Positions 8,650 through 17,180 of a stretch of 64,000 nt of DNA are shown here, piece after piece. The stretch's first letter is position 1. The number at the start of each line of letters is the position of its first letter. The notes under the pieces were generated by a model. The model had not been told where the DNA came from and ran no database searches. It saw nothing but the letters and a program-made list of their open reading frames with translations. The position numbers were made by a program, and so were the translations under genes. The stretch comes from DATBVX01 sp963810775 (GTDB taxonomy: Bacteria > Pseudomonadota > Gammaproteobacteria > Steroidobacterales > Steroidobacteraceae), in contig CAWEOT010000007.1 of assembly GCA_963810775.1 (NCBI GenBank), positions 1 through 64,000 of the forward strand, in the 5' to 3' direction.

Positions 8650-11165
8650 TGCGAGTCGTTCTGTCAGCAGGGTTGATTTGCGTGGCGACCCTCGCCACCG
8701 CAGCGGAGCCGATCTCGCGGGCGAAGGCGGAGGAGCAAGCGACCGCGCTGGTGGCGCAACTGACTCTCCAGGAAAAAGTGGATCAGTTGCTCAACACCGC
8801 GCCGGCCATCCCGCGGCTGGGCATTCCCGCCTACAACTGGTGGACGGAATCACTGCACGGCGCCATCGGCGAAGTACCGACGACAAACTTCCCCGAACCG
8901 ATTGGCCTTGCGGCGACCTTCGATGAGTCGCTGCTGCACGAGGTGGCTGGCGCCATCAGCATCGAAGTCCGCGCGTTGCATGACCGCGGGCGCAGGACGC
9001 GTCGTCTCGGCTTCATCGGCACTGGACTCGACACCTGGTCGCCGAACATCAACATCTTCCGCGACCCGCGGTGGGGGCGCGGACAGGAGACGTACGGAGA
9101 AGATCCGTTCCTGACATCGCGGTTAGCGGTCGCCTACGTGCGCGGAATGCAGGGACCGGATCCGGAGCACCCGAACGTCATTGCCTCTCCCAAACACTTC
9201 GCCGTGCACAGCGGTCCAGAGTCCACGCGTCATGAGGCGAACGTCTACGTGACGCCACACGATCTCGAGGACACGTATCTGCCAGCATTCCGCGCGGCCA
9301 TCGTCGAAGGGCGAGCCGGCTCGATCATGTGTGCCTACAACCGCGTGAACGGGCAGCCCGCGTGCGCCAGCGACCTGCTATTGAAGGAGCGACTGCGAGG
9401 TGCATGGCAGTTCGATGGCTATGTCGTTTCGGACTGCGATGCCGTCGCCGACATCAGCCGGAACCACAAGTACGCACCAGATCCGGCAGCCGCCGTGGCG
9501 GCCGCGCTCAGAACGGGCGTGGACAACGAGTGCAACACCGCGACCCTGCAAAACGAACGCGGTCTCGGCAATCGATACCAGGAAGCCTATGAGCGCGGGC
9601 TAATCGGTATGCAGGACATCGACCGGGCGCTGATCCGCTTGTTCTCGGCCCGGTATCGAAACGGCGACCTGCCTTCGAGCGTCGCTGTCGATCCGCAGGC
9701 GAACTTGCCATCGAGCCTCACGAGTCCGCAGCACGATGCGCTCGCATTGAAGGCCGCCGAACGCAGTCTCGTGCTGCTCAAAAATGATGGCGTGCTGCCG
9801 TTGAACGGCGTGAAGCGCATCGTAGTAATCGGACCGCACGCAGACTCGACGCGGGTGCTCCGCGGGAATTACTCCTCGTCGCAATCGAGCCCGCCTGTCT
9901 CGATAGTGGAGGGCCTCCATCGAGTGCTGCCGAGCGTCATTGTGACGCATGTGCCGTGGTCGCCGTCCGCCACGGATGGTGATCCCGTACCCACATTGTC
10001 GTTGCGCGGGCCCGACGGGAAACCGGGGCTCCGCTCCGAGGACACGGGCGATGCGAAGAATCGAGTGACCTGGACGGGTTTTCTGGTCCCACCTGCGACG
10101 GGGACGTATCGCCTCGGCGTCGTCGGTCCGGCAAGCGAGCTCATCTTCGACGGTAAGACGCTGGTGGAGCCCGGGCCGCGTCCCGCGGCCGACCTCCCGG
10201 AGTTCGCGCTGGTCACGCTCGAGAAAGGACGCCGCTACCCGATTCGCATCACCAACGAAGTACGCTTCGGTTGGCGCAGCCCCGGATTGTTCTGGAAACG
10301 CGTCTCCCTGCAGGCGGAAAAGGATCTCTCGGCTGCTGCCGCGAGTGCCGATCTTATCGTCGCCGCGGTCGGACTCACGTCGGACCTCGAAGGCGAAGAG
10401 ATGAAGGTCGATATTGAGGGGTTTTCCGGCGGAGACAAGACCTCGCTCGACCTGCCGGCGGATCAACGCAAGCTCCTGGAACAGGCCAGGGCAACTGGAA
10501 AGCCTTTGGTCGTGGTGGCATTGAATGGCAGCACAATCGACTTGTCGTGGGCCAAGGAAAACGCGGCCGCGATCGTTGAAGCGTGGTATCCCGGTCAGGC
10601 TGGAGGATTGGCCATCGCGAACGTCATCTCAGGGAAGGTGAATCCCGCCGGGCGCTTGCCGCTCACTTTCTATCGAAGCGTTACCGATCTGCCGCCATTC
10701 AGTGACTACTCCATGAAGGAGCGAACGTATCGCTACTTCTCCGGCACACCGGTCTATCCATTCGGGTATGGCCTCAGCTACTCGAGCTTCGAATATGCGC
10801 CGCTCAGGATCGAAGCAATCGGCGCGAGCATGGAGCACGGACTGCGGGTCACCACCACAGTGACGAACACGAGCAGACGGGCGGGCGAGGAAGTCGCTCA
10901 GCTCTATCTGGAGCCGCCGCAATTCGAAGCCGCGCCGCGAATGGCGCTGCGTGGCTTCCAGCGCTTCAGCTTGCAGGCCGGCGAGCGCAAGATGCTTACT
11001 CTCGAGCTCTCACCGCGTGATCTCAGCTTCGTCAGTCGCGATGGCGTGAGAGAGGTCATGACCGGGAAATATCGTGTCAGCGTAGGTTCCGGGCAGCCGG
11101 GTACGGGCGTCGCAGCGCAGTCGGCTGCATTCTCGATCTCGCGCCAGGTTCCGATTCCGGAGTAG
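8649..11165 (+). CDS. GH3 beta-glycosidase with PA14 insertion (beta-xylosidase/beta-glucosidase type)
   Basis: 838 residues with a signal peptide (VLSAGLICVATLATAAEP). The N-terminal TIM-barrel carries TWSPNINIFRDPRWGRGQET, KHFAVHSGPE and the probable nucleophile aspartate in YVVSDCDAVADI (about residue 262). A PA14-like module (about residues 455-550, WTGFLVPPATGTYRLGVVG) sits in the second half. The C-terminal domain has WYPGQAGGLAIANVISGKVN and an FnIII-like end (VAQLYLEP). The CDAV motif is typical of beta-xylosidase/arabinosidase-like GH3 members. It is the last gene of the LysR-linked operon and would act in the periplasm or outside the cell on oligosaccharides released from hemicellulose. 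Confidence 0.92.
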   Translation: MRVVLSAGLICVATLATAAEPISRAKAEEQATALVAQLTLQEKVDQLLNTAPAIPRLGIPAYNWWTESLHGAIGEVPTTNFPEPIGLAATFDESLLHEVAGAISIEVRALHDRGRRTRRLGFIGTGLDTWSPNINIFRDPRWGRGQETYGEDPFLTSRLAVAYVRGMQGPDPEHPNVIASPKHFAVHSGPESTRHEANVYVTPHDLEDTYLPAFRAAIVEGRAGSIMCAYNRVNGQPACASDLLLKERLRGAWQFDGYVVSDCDAVADISRNHKYAPDPAAAVAAALRTGVDNECNTATLQNERGLGNRYQEAYERGLIGMQDIDRALIRLFSARYRNGDLPSSVAVDPQANLPSSLTSPQHDALALKAAERSLVLLKNDGVLPLNGVKRIVVIGPHADSTRVLRGNYSSSQSSPPVSIVEGLHRVLPSVIVTHVPWSPSATDGDPVPTLSLRGPDGKPGLRSEDTGDAKNRVTWTGFLVPPATGTYRLGVVGPASELIFDGKTLVEPGPRPAADLPEFALVTLEKGRRYPIRITNEVRFGWRSPGLFWKRVSLQAEKDLSAAAASADLIVAAVGLTSDLEGEEMKVDIEGFSGGDKTSLDLPADQRKLLEQARATGKPLVVVALNGSTIDLSWAKENAAAIVEAWYPGQAGGLAIANVISGKVNPAGRLPLTFYRSVTDLPPFSDYSMKERTYRYFSGTPVYPFGYGLSYSSFEYAPLRIEAIGASMEHGLRVTTTVTNTSRRAGEEVAQLYLEPPQFEAAPRMALRGFQRFSLQAGERKMLTLELSPRDLSFVSRDGVREVMTGKYRVSVGSGQPGTGVAAQSAAFSISRQVPIPE

Positions 11166-11490
11166 ATTGGATTACGTCACCTCGGCAAACGGCAAATTAG
11201 CAGCGAGGTCGGCAGCTCTGGGAATTCAGGCTCTGGGTTTGCGCTAGTCAAAAGGCAGACCAATATCGTCAACAACAGCAAGGGTGCTCTCGTTGCCAAT
11301 GAAGCCTTTCCCGACACAGTCCTGCCGGGAACAAACCTGCCGTGTCCGCAATCGGTGCTCGGCCAGGCGCAGGGCGAAGGTGAGGGCAGCATCACCGAAG
11401 GCAATGCGATGCTGCAACTTACCTCGGGATGCGGCAGCTACAAGAATGGAAGTCGGGGTATGTTCGTCTGGGGCGTTGGACTTGCGCTAA
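11166..11490 (+). other. Stop-free stretch of unknown origin after the GH3 gene
   Basis: Directly after the GH3 stop, the same frame stays open for more than 300 bases and reads like a secreted protein rich in Ser, Gly and Asn (for example NIVNNSKGALVANEAFPD and MLQLTSGCGSYKNGS). It has no ATG, GTG or TTG near its beginning; the first possible start is GTG at 11355. I do not recognise the protein. It may be the broken tail of another gene whose front was deleted, since it runs straight into a halogenase fragment in a different frame. Confidence 0.3.
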
Positions 11491-11796
11491 ATGAGGCAGC
11501 GCTTCCGGCAAGAGCACCAGCCCGACTCGCTCGCGCAACGAATTGCGCTGTTCAAGGAAAACGCCCACGCCTACCAGGCGGACGGCGAACTTTTCCGGGT
11601 CGATTCCTGGACGCAGGTCATGTTCGGTCAGGGAATCATGCCCGAGCACTACCACCAGGCTACTCGCGCGATGAAGGAGAAGGACCTGGGCCAGTTCCTG
11701 AGCACTCTCAGGACTTCGATCAGCCAGGCAGTCGCCCAATTGCCGAGTCATCAGGATTTTGTGAATCAGTACTGCAAGGCGGTCAGCGCTGCGTAG
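11491..11796 (+). pseudogene. C-terminal remnant of a tryptophan-halogenase family flavoprotein
   Basis: About 100 residues that match only the end of tryptophan halogenases: QPDSLAQRIALFKENA, then ELFRVDSWTQVMFGQGIMPE, YHQAT and LPSHQDFVNQYCKA. Full-length members are about 500 residues with an N-terminal FAD domain (GxGxxG and WxWxIP motifs), and none of that lies upstream: the frame is closed by TAA at 11488-11490. In polysaccharide-degrading Proteobacteria these flavoproteins often stand beside TonB receptors and glycosidases, so this may be what remains of such a locus next to the GH3 gene. Confidence 0.75.
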
Positions 11797-11903
11797 AAGG
11801 CAGGAAAACGAACGTTAGGTCCTGTGAACCGCTATCACATCCGGCGGTTCCGATCTGGTACTCTACGACCCCGTTCGATTTTCCATAATTGAAATCACAG
11901 CAA

Positions 11904-12801
11904 ATGAACTGGACGAAAGGGACGGGATGCGCTGACAGCTGGTTCGTGCTGATGTGCTCCGGCACGCTTTCTCACGCCGCCACTGCTGACACCGAGTGGC
12001 ACACTCTTCCCCGGCAAACCCAATTTGAGGTCGGAATCGGTCCTGATCATGGATGAAGCGACCTCGTCGGTGCTCTATGCGCGGCAGGCGAACGTTGCAA
12101 CACCAATCGCTTCGATTACCAAGTTGATGACCGCCCTGGTGGTGCTCGAAGGCGGGCAGCCCCTCGATGAGGTCGTCGAAGTAACGCAAGCGGACCGCAG
12201 CAGCGGCAAGGGTGCCTACTCGCGTCTGCCGGTCGGCGCGAAGCTGAGCCGCGGCGATCTGCTGCATCTGGCGCTGATGGCATCGGAGAATCGTGCCGCG
12301 CATGCGCTCGGACGCAGCTATCCCGGTGGCTTGCCGGCATTCGTGCGAGCGATGAATGCCAAGGCGACAGTGCTCCACATGAGCACGACTCATTTCGTCG
12401 ATCCCGAGCGGCCTTTCCAGCTGAGAACGTCGCCAGCCCGGTCGATCTTGCCAAGCTGGTCATCGCAGCGGCGCAGAATCCGATCATCAGGGATTTTTCG
12501 ACCGACAATGAGCACACGGTGCAGGTCGGCAGAACCGCACTCGAATTCCGCAACACGAACTCCCTGGTTTCGAATCCGACCTGGGACATCATCGTGCAGA
12601 AGACCGGCTACATCGCCGAGGCCGGCAGGTGCCTGGTGCTTGAAGGCCATGATCGAGGGGCGGGCAGTCGTGATCGTCCTGCTGGATTCCTTCGGCAAGT
12701 ACACTCGCACGGCGGATGCCAGACGCGTCAAGACCTGGATGGAATCCGCGCTTCAGTCTTCAGCAGCGAGCGGCGCGCCGGCCGCCGTCGCCGGAAACTG
12801 A
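11904..12801 (+). CDS. pbpG: PbpG-like D-alanyl-D-alanine endopeptidase (low-molecular-weight PBP), several frameshifts
   Basis: A penicillin-binding peptidase that trims peptidoglycan cross-links in the periplasm. All three active-site motifs are present: SITK in ATPIASITKLMTALVVLEGG, SEN in HLALMASENRAAHALGR, and KTG in WDIIVQKTGYIAEAGRC. The protein is spread over several frames: a signal-peptide-like start (WFVLMCSGTLSHAATADTEW), then RSESVLIMDEATSSVLYARQ, then DLAKLVIAAAQNPIIRDFST, then EGRAVVIVLLDSFGKYTR. Breaks lie near 12010, 12395-12413 and 12635, and each can be repaired by one-base changes. Four indels in 900 bases is the densest damage outside the APC permease, so a true pseudogene is possible. 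The start at 11904 is the only ATG that gives a leader. Confidence 0.75.
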
Positions 12802-12929
12802 GTAGACCTCCAAACCTGCCTTGCTGTACCATTCGCGCCCCGCAAGAACCTGGCGAAGCAACTACAACCGATTGACTGTTCTCGCCTTTCGACAGCCGTT
12901 TTCGGTTCCACTGCACACGAACATACAGC

Positions 12930-13006
12930 GCGCCCGTAGCTCAGTTGGATAGAGTACTTGGCTACGAACCAAGGGGTCGGGAGTTCGAATCTCTCCGGGC
13001 GCGCCA
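12930..13006 (+). tRNA. tRNA-Arg (anticodon ACG)
   Basis: Full cloverleaf of 77 bases with CCA encoded. The acceptor stem is GCGCCCG pairing with CGGGCGC, followed by G and CCA. The D arm begins GCTCAGTTGGATAGAGT. The anticodon arm is CTTGG-CTACGAA-CCAAG, with ACG at 12964-12966, and the T loop is TTCGAAT. The ACG anticodon (read as ICG) decodes the CGU/CGC/CGA arginine codons. Its 3' end is duplicated about 914 bases downstream. Confidence 0.97.
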
Positions 13007-13013
13007 GTTTGAC
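12985..13013 (+). repeat. Direct repeat, left copy (tRNA-Arg 3' end, att-like)
   Basis: The last 22 bases of the tRNA (TCGAATCTCTCCGGGCGC plus GCCA) and the seven bases after it recur at 13899-13927 with one mismatch in 29. Integrases commonly use tRNA 3' ends as attachment sites, and integration leaves such a duplication. Confidence 0.85.
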
Positions 13014-13051
13014 TCACTGATCCAGTCTTCGCGGATGCGCAACATGAGCCG

Positions 13052-13774
13052 ATGCCGATGCCGCTGAACGTAAGCCAGCATCCGCTGGTGGCCCACAAAC
13101 TCGCGATCCTCCGCGACAAGCGCACCGAGCCGAAGGAGTTCCGCGAGCTCGTTCGCGAGCTCACGTGGTTGCTTGGCTACGAGGCGATGGCTGATCTCGC
13201 CACCCGCCAGCAACAGATCGAGACACCCCTCGGGTCGATGACTGCCGCGTGCCTCGAGCCTCGCGTTGGCCTGATTCCGATATTGCGCGCAGGGCTCGGC
13301 ATGGTCGGCGCGATGCTCGAGCTACTGCCCACCGCCGAGGTGTGGCACCTCGGTCTCTACCGCGACGAGCGCACGCTGAAGCCGGTGGAGTACTACAACA
13401 AGCTGCCCGACGCTGCGACCGTGCAGGTCTGCCTCGTGCTCGACACGATGCTCGCGACCGGGGGCTCGGCGGCGGCCACGGTCGACATCCTCAAGAAGTG
13501 GGGCGCGGCCCGCATCAAGCAGGTCTCGCTCATTGCGGCCCCCGAGGGCGTCGCCACGCTAAGCCGTGCGCACCCGGACGTCGACATCCACGTCGCGGCG
13601 CTCGATTCGCACTTGAACGAGCGCGGCTACATCGTGCCCGGCCTGGGCGACGCCGGCGACCGGCAATTCGGGACCTTCGCGGGGCCATCGTCAGAGCCGG
13701 GCCACGCGTCCGATGACGAGACGGCGGAGGTGGTCCGTCGCCTGCAGCGCCGCTTGGACGATCCCGCGTCCTAG
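13052..13774 (+). CDS. upp: Uracil phosphoribosyltransferase
   Basis: 240-residue cytoplasmic salvage enzyme that joins uracil and PRPP to make UMP. The family motifs are clear: HPLVAHKLAILRDKRTEPKE at the start, GLIPILRAGLGMVGAMLEL, the PRPP-binding VCLVLDTMLATGGSAAATVD, and the uracil-binding YIVPGLGDAGDRQFG. It is about 30 residues longer than the E. coli enzyme, mostly through a C-terminal tail. It is the only gene in the segment between the tRNA-Arg and the duplicated tRNA end, so it may have come in by site-specific integration. It has no other pyrimidine gene beside it. Confidence 0.95.
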   Translation: MPMPLNVSQHPLVAHKLAILRDKRTEPKEFRELVRELTWLLGYEAMADLATRQQQIETPLGSMTAACLEPRVGLIPILRAGLGMVGAMLELLPTAEVWHLGLYRDERTLKPVEYYNKLPDAATVQVCLVLDTMLATGGSAAATVDILKKWGAARIKQVSLIAAPEGVATLSRAHPDVDIHVAALDSHLNERGYIVPGLGDAGDRQFGTFAGPSSEPGHASDDETAEVVRRLQRRLDDPAS

Positions 13775-13898
13775 CACGCGAGCGACGGATGATCCGTGGT
13801 CCGACCTAGTGCCACCTGCGAGCCGCGCGTGTCCAACGTGCCCGCCGAGCGTGCCCGGACACGGCGTAAGTCTTTCGGGGGAGGGCGCCACCCTTAGA

Positions 13899-13927
13899 TC
13901 GAATCTCTCCGGGCGCGCCAATTTGAC
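13899..13927 (+). repeat. Direct repeat, right copy (tRNA 3' end remnant)
   Basis: Second copy of the tRNA-Arg 3' end and seven following bases (28 of 29 identical). Nothing before it resembles a D arm or anticodon arm, so it is not a tRNA gene. Together with the left copy it brackets upp and about 125 bases of non-coding DNA. Confidence 0.85.
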
Positions 13928-13930
13928 AAG

Positions 13931-15343
13931 CTACAGCACCGGCGAAGCCAGACGCGACAGGTTGACACCGAGGCGCCACCAGAACGACTTGCGATCGAAT
14001 TCCGCGGGGTCGATGGGTTCCGCGTGCGCGAAGTCGTCTTCAAACATCGCCTTCATGCGGGCGGCAAACTCACGATCCGCGATCAAAGCAGTGACCTCGA
14101 AATTGAGTCGGAACGACCGGTTGTCGAAGTTGGCCGTGCCGACCGCCGAAACGTTATCGTCCACGAGCATGACCTTTTCGTGCAGGAAGCCGGGCTTGTA
14201 GGCATAGAACCGGATGCCCAGGTTGCGCAACTGATGGATGTAGTAGAAGGCCGCCAGCTGGACGGGCAGGCTGTCTCCCTTACCGCTCGTGATGATGCGC
14301 ACGTCCACGCCGCGCAGCGCCGCTAGTACGAGCGCCTTCATCACGGCTTCGTCCGGCACGAAGTACGGTGCAGAAACCCAGAAACGTTGGCTGGCGGAGT
14401 TCAGGGCAGTGACGAACAACAAGCCCGCCGTCTCCAGCTCCTGGCGCGGGGCGGACGGTACGATCATGACCCGTTGGTCACTCCCCGTTGCGCCCTCGGG
14501 CTTCCAGTTCAAATCAGGGATCTTGCGTGTTGCCCAGTACCAGTCGCCAAGGATGGTGGCCTGAAGTTGCAGCACCGCTGGACCGACAATGCGAACGTGA
14601 GTGTCGCGCCACGGAGTCATCTCGGGATTCAGCCCGACGTACTCATCGCCGACATTGTGGCCCCCGATCCAGCCCGTTACGCCGTCCACTACTACCATCT
14701 TGCGGTGATTGCGGAAATTGAGCTGGAAGCGGTTCCCCGAGCCTTGCGTCGGCTTGAACGATGACACCTCGACACCGGCTGCGCGCAACGCGTCCACGTA
14801 GGCTTTCGGCAGGCCGTTACTGCCGACTTCGTCATACAACATATACACACGAACCCCGGCGCGAGCTCGTTCGATCAGTGCCTGCTGCATGCGCCGGCCG
14901 AGACCATCGTCGTGGAACATGTAGAACTGGACAAGCGCGTAGTGCTTCGCGTGCGCGATGCCCGCGAGGATGCTATCGAACGTGGCCGGTCCGTTGACCA
15001 GCAGATCCACCTGATTCCCCCTCGTGAGGTGCATTCCCGAGAGCTTCTGAATCGCGCGATACGTGCCGGATTCCTCGTCGCTGACAACGCTCCACGGCTG
15101 CAGATTCTCTCGAATCCTGGCGACAAGCGCGTCGATTTCATGCTTGCGCTGCTCGTAGGCAACGGCACTACCTTCGAACTTGCTGCGTCCGAGCACGAGG
15201 TAGGCCGGTAATGCGACCACGGGCATCGACACGAGTGAGACCGACCAGGCAATCGCACCCTGCGGGGTCCGTGCGTTCATGATCGCATCGATCGCAGCGA
15301 TTACGCCGAGGACGTAACTCGCCGCAACCAACCACACCAGCAT
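13931..15343 (-). CDS. cls: Cardiolipin synthase (PLD superfamily)
   Basis: 470 residues. Two N-terminal membrane helices (MLVWLVAASYVLGVIAAIDA and IAWSVSLVSMPVVALPAYLV) are followed by two phospholipase-D domains. Both HKD motifs are intact: NFRNHRKMVVVDG with GGHNVGDEY, and PGFLHEKVMLVDD with GTANFDNRS. The enzyme joins two phosphatidylglycerols into cardiolipin at the inner membrane. The ATG at 15343 follows AGGAGAA at six bases; the in-frame ATG ten codons upstream has no ribosome site. The gene is transcribed towards the upp islet. Confidence 0.94.
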   Translation of the reverse strand: MLVWLVAASYVLGVIAAIDAIMNARTPQGAIAWSVSLVSMPVVALPAYLVLGRSKFEGSAVAYEQRKHEIDALVARIRENLQPWSVVSDEESGTYRAIQKLSGMHLTRGNQVDLLVNGPATFDSILAGIAHAKHYALVQFYMFHDDGLGRRMQQALIERARAGVRVYMLYDEVGSNGLPKAYVDALRAAGVEVSSFKPTQGSGNRFQLNFRNHRKMVVVDGVTGWIGGHNVGDEYVGLNPEMTPWRDTHVRIVGPAVLQLQATILGDWYWATRKIPDLNWKPEGATGSDQRVMIVPSAPRQELETAGLLFVTALNSASQRFWVSAPYFVPDEAVMKALVLAALRGVDVRIITSGKGDSLPVQLAAFYYIHQLRNLGIRFYAYKPGFLHEKVMLVDDNVSAVGTANFDNRSFRLNFEVTALIADREFAARMKAMFEDDFAHAEPIDPAEFDRKSFWWRLGVNLSRLASPVL

Positions 15344-15708
15344 CGAAGTTCTCCTGGTCACGAATTCGCCCATCGGAAGGTTCGGGTAGCAGTTCGAGCC
15401 GCATTATGCATTAGGCGTCGGCGATGCGGTGGCGCAGGGCCAGGTGGATCGGACTCAGCGGTGATACCGGCAACAGCACCGATCCGCACCTGCATCTCGA
15501 TGTGACCGAAGGCTGCTGCGCGGTTCCCCCAGACTACAATCAGCTGCCCCAAGGCCTGACCAGGCCGCTCAATTTCCCGAGACGCCCTTCAATCTGATTC
15601 TGGAAGCGCGGCGCTGATCGGCGAGCGGCGCGGATCGACGGCAAGTATAGTCCGCGCTTGTCGGAGTGGACGATGATGCGATTCAACAAGAACAAATCGG
15701 GGTAATCC
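15344..15708. other. Intergenic gap, nothing recognised
   Basis: About 365 bases between the divergent cls and methyltransferase genes. It must hold both promoters. I see no convincing coding frame, RNA structure or repeat in it. Confidence 0.5.
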
Positions 15709-16737
15709 ATGGCTACAAGACGACGTCGGCCCTCGGCGCAGGACAGGATGCACGAACTGATACTCCTGATCTGCATTCCGAGGCTCATCCAGATCACCGC
15801 AAGACTTGGAATCGCAGACGTGTTGTCCAAAGGGCCACAGACTCCGGCAAATATTGCCAAGCGGGTGGGAGTTCATCCCGTATCGCTCGGTCGCATGATG
15901 CGAGCGCTCGCGAGCGTCGGCGTGTTCGCCGAGGGTGCGGGCGGACGCTACCGCCTTACACCGCTGGCGCGAACGCTCTGTAGCGATCGACCGGACTCGC
16001 TCCAAAACTGGGCTCGTGTCGCGAACGATCTGCACATCTGGCAGGCGTTTGGAGATTTGCATCATGCTGTCGAGACTGGCCGCCTGCCGTTCGAACACGT
16101 GCACGGCGCTTCTCTGTTCGGATATCTGCAGAAGCATCCCGACAAAGAGCGTGAGTTCTCACAGGCGATGGCCAGTCTCTCGGTCACCAACAACAATGCG
16201 GTGACCCGTGCCTATCCCTTCGGACGATTTTCGCGCGTCGTCGATGTTGGTGGCGCGCACGGCCATCTGCTGGCGACGATCTTGCGGCGTTTCCGCAAAC
16301 TCAAGGGTGTCCTCTACGATCTACCACAGGTAGTCGCGGCAGCTGCCCAGAGCGGCTTCGTAAACGCGGCCGAAGTGCGCGCGCGCTGCGAGACGCTCGG
16401 CGGAGACTTCTTCGCGACCGTGCCGGCCGGCGCCGACGCCTACCTGATGAAGCACGTCATCCACGACTGGGATGACGAGAAGAGCGTTCGGCTGCTCAGC
16501 AATTGCCGAGAGGCGATGGCGCCCGGCGGGCGGGTGCTCGTCGTCGAGCACGTGATTGCCAAGGGGAATGGTGCAGACCTCGGTAAGCTCATGGACATCT
16601 CCATGATGACCCTGACCGGAGGATTGGAGCGCACCGCGGAAGAATTCCGCAGGCTGTTGGCGCGTGCGGGATTGAGACTCACGCGCGTGATTCCGACGAC
16701 TAGTCCGCTCAGCGTCGTCGAGGCCGTCAGGGCCTGA
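15709..16737 (+). CDS. SAM-dependent O-methyltransferase (plant-type OMT/hydroxyneurosporene methyltransferase family)
   Basis: 342 residues. An N-terminal winged-helix dimerisation domain (ITARLGIADVLSKGPQTPAN and VGVHPVSLGRMMRALASVGV) precedes a Rossmann methyltransferase domain with motif I RVVDVGGAHGHLLATIL (about residue 173). The KHVIHDWDDEKSVRLLSNC segment holds the usual catalytic histidine, followed by PGGRVLVVEHVI. The fold is shared by methyltransferases of small phenolic or polyketide hydroxyls. No biosynthetic neighbours point to the acceptor. Confidence 0.9.
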   Translation: MATRRRRPSAQDRMHELILLICIPRLIQITARLGIADVLSKGPQTPANIAKRVGVHPVSLGRMMRALASVGVFAEGAGGRYRLTPLARTLCSDRPDSLQNWARVANDLHIWQAFGDLHHAVETGRLPFEHVHGASLFGYLQKHPDKEREFSQAMASLSVTNNNAVTRAYPFGRFSRVVDVGGAHGHLLATILRRFRKLKGVLYDLPQVVAAAAQSGFVNAAEVRARCETLGGDFFATVPAGADAYLMKHVIHDWDDEKSVRLLSNCREAMAPGGRVLVVEHVIAKGNGADLGKLMDISMMTLTGGLERTAEEFRRLLARAGLRLTRVIPTTSPLSVVEAVRA

Positions 16738-16756
16738 GCGGCGAGTCCAAGGCCGT

Positions 16757-17134
16757 TCAGTCAGCGCCGTCGTGTCGGGCCTTGCTCCCGAGCAGTGCCT
16801 CTACGTTCTCTGGCGGCCGGCCGATCACGGCGCGCGGGCCGCTCACGACGATCGGTCGCTCGATCAACACCGGGTCCTTGACCATCGCCTCGATCCATTG
16901 CGGATCAGTGAGCGTCCTGCCGGCGTACTTTGCCTTGTAGACGTCTTCTCCCTTTCGAACCAGCTGCTCGGCCTTGATTCCGAGCTTGCCGATAATCGCC
17001 TTGAGCTCAACCACGCTCGGCGGCGCCTTCAGATACTCGATGACCTTCGGCTCGATGCCACGCTGCTGCAGCAGCGCGAGAGTCGCTCGACTCTTGGTGC
17101 AATTGGGGTTGTGGTAGATCGTAAATCCACTCAT
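16757..17134 (-). CDS. ArsC/Spx-family protein (glutaredoxin-type arsenate reductase)
   Basis: 125 residues with the ArsC-type active site IYHNPNCTKSRATLALL (the single catalytic cysteine after NPN) and the family end motif ERPIVVSGPRAVIGRPPENV. Enzymes of this kind reduce arsenate with glutathione and glutaredoxin. GGAGG lies eight bases before the ATG at 17134. There is no arsenite pump or ArsR beside it, so a housekeeping Spx/YffB-like role is an alternative. Confidence 0.85.
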   Translation of the reverse strand: MSGFTIYHNPNCTKSRATLALLQQRGIEPKVIEYLKAPPSVVELKAIIGKLGIKAEQLVRKGEDVYKAKYAGRTLTDPQWIEAMVKDPVLIERPIVVSGPRAVIGRPPENVEALLGSKARHDGAD

Positions 17135-17180
17135 GGGGTGCGTCCTCCGCCCTTGGCTCTCAGCACGTCGCCATAGGGAC

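Noticed and set aside
12872..12929. Sigma-70 promoter for tRNA-Arg starting with TTGACT at 12872
   Set aside because: The -35-like hexamer is good, but no acceptable -10 lies at 16-18 bases, so the call is not supported.
13897..13927. Possible second tRNA-Arg gene
   Set aside because: Only the T-arm and acceptor 3' half are present; there is no D arm, anticodon arm or 5' acceptor strand.
16757..17134. Arsenic-resistance operon
   Set aside because: The ArsC-like protein stands alone with no arsR, arsB or acr3 nearby; the neighbours are a methyltransferase and an unrelated AraC regulator.
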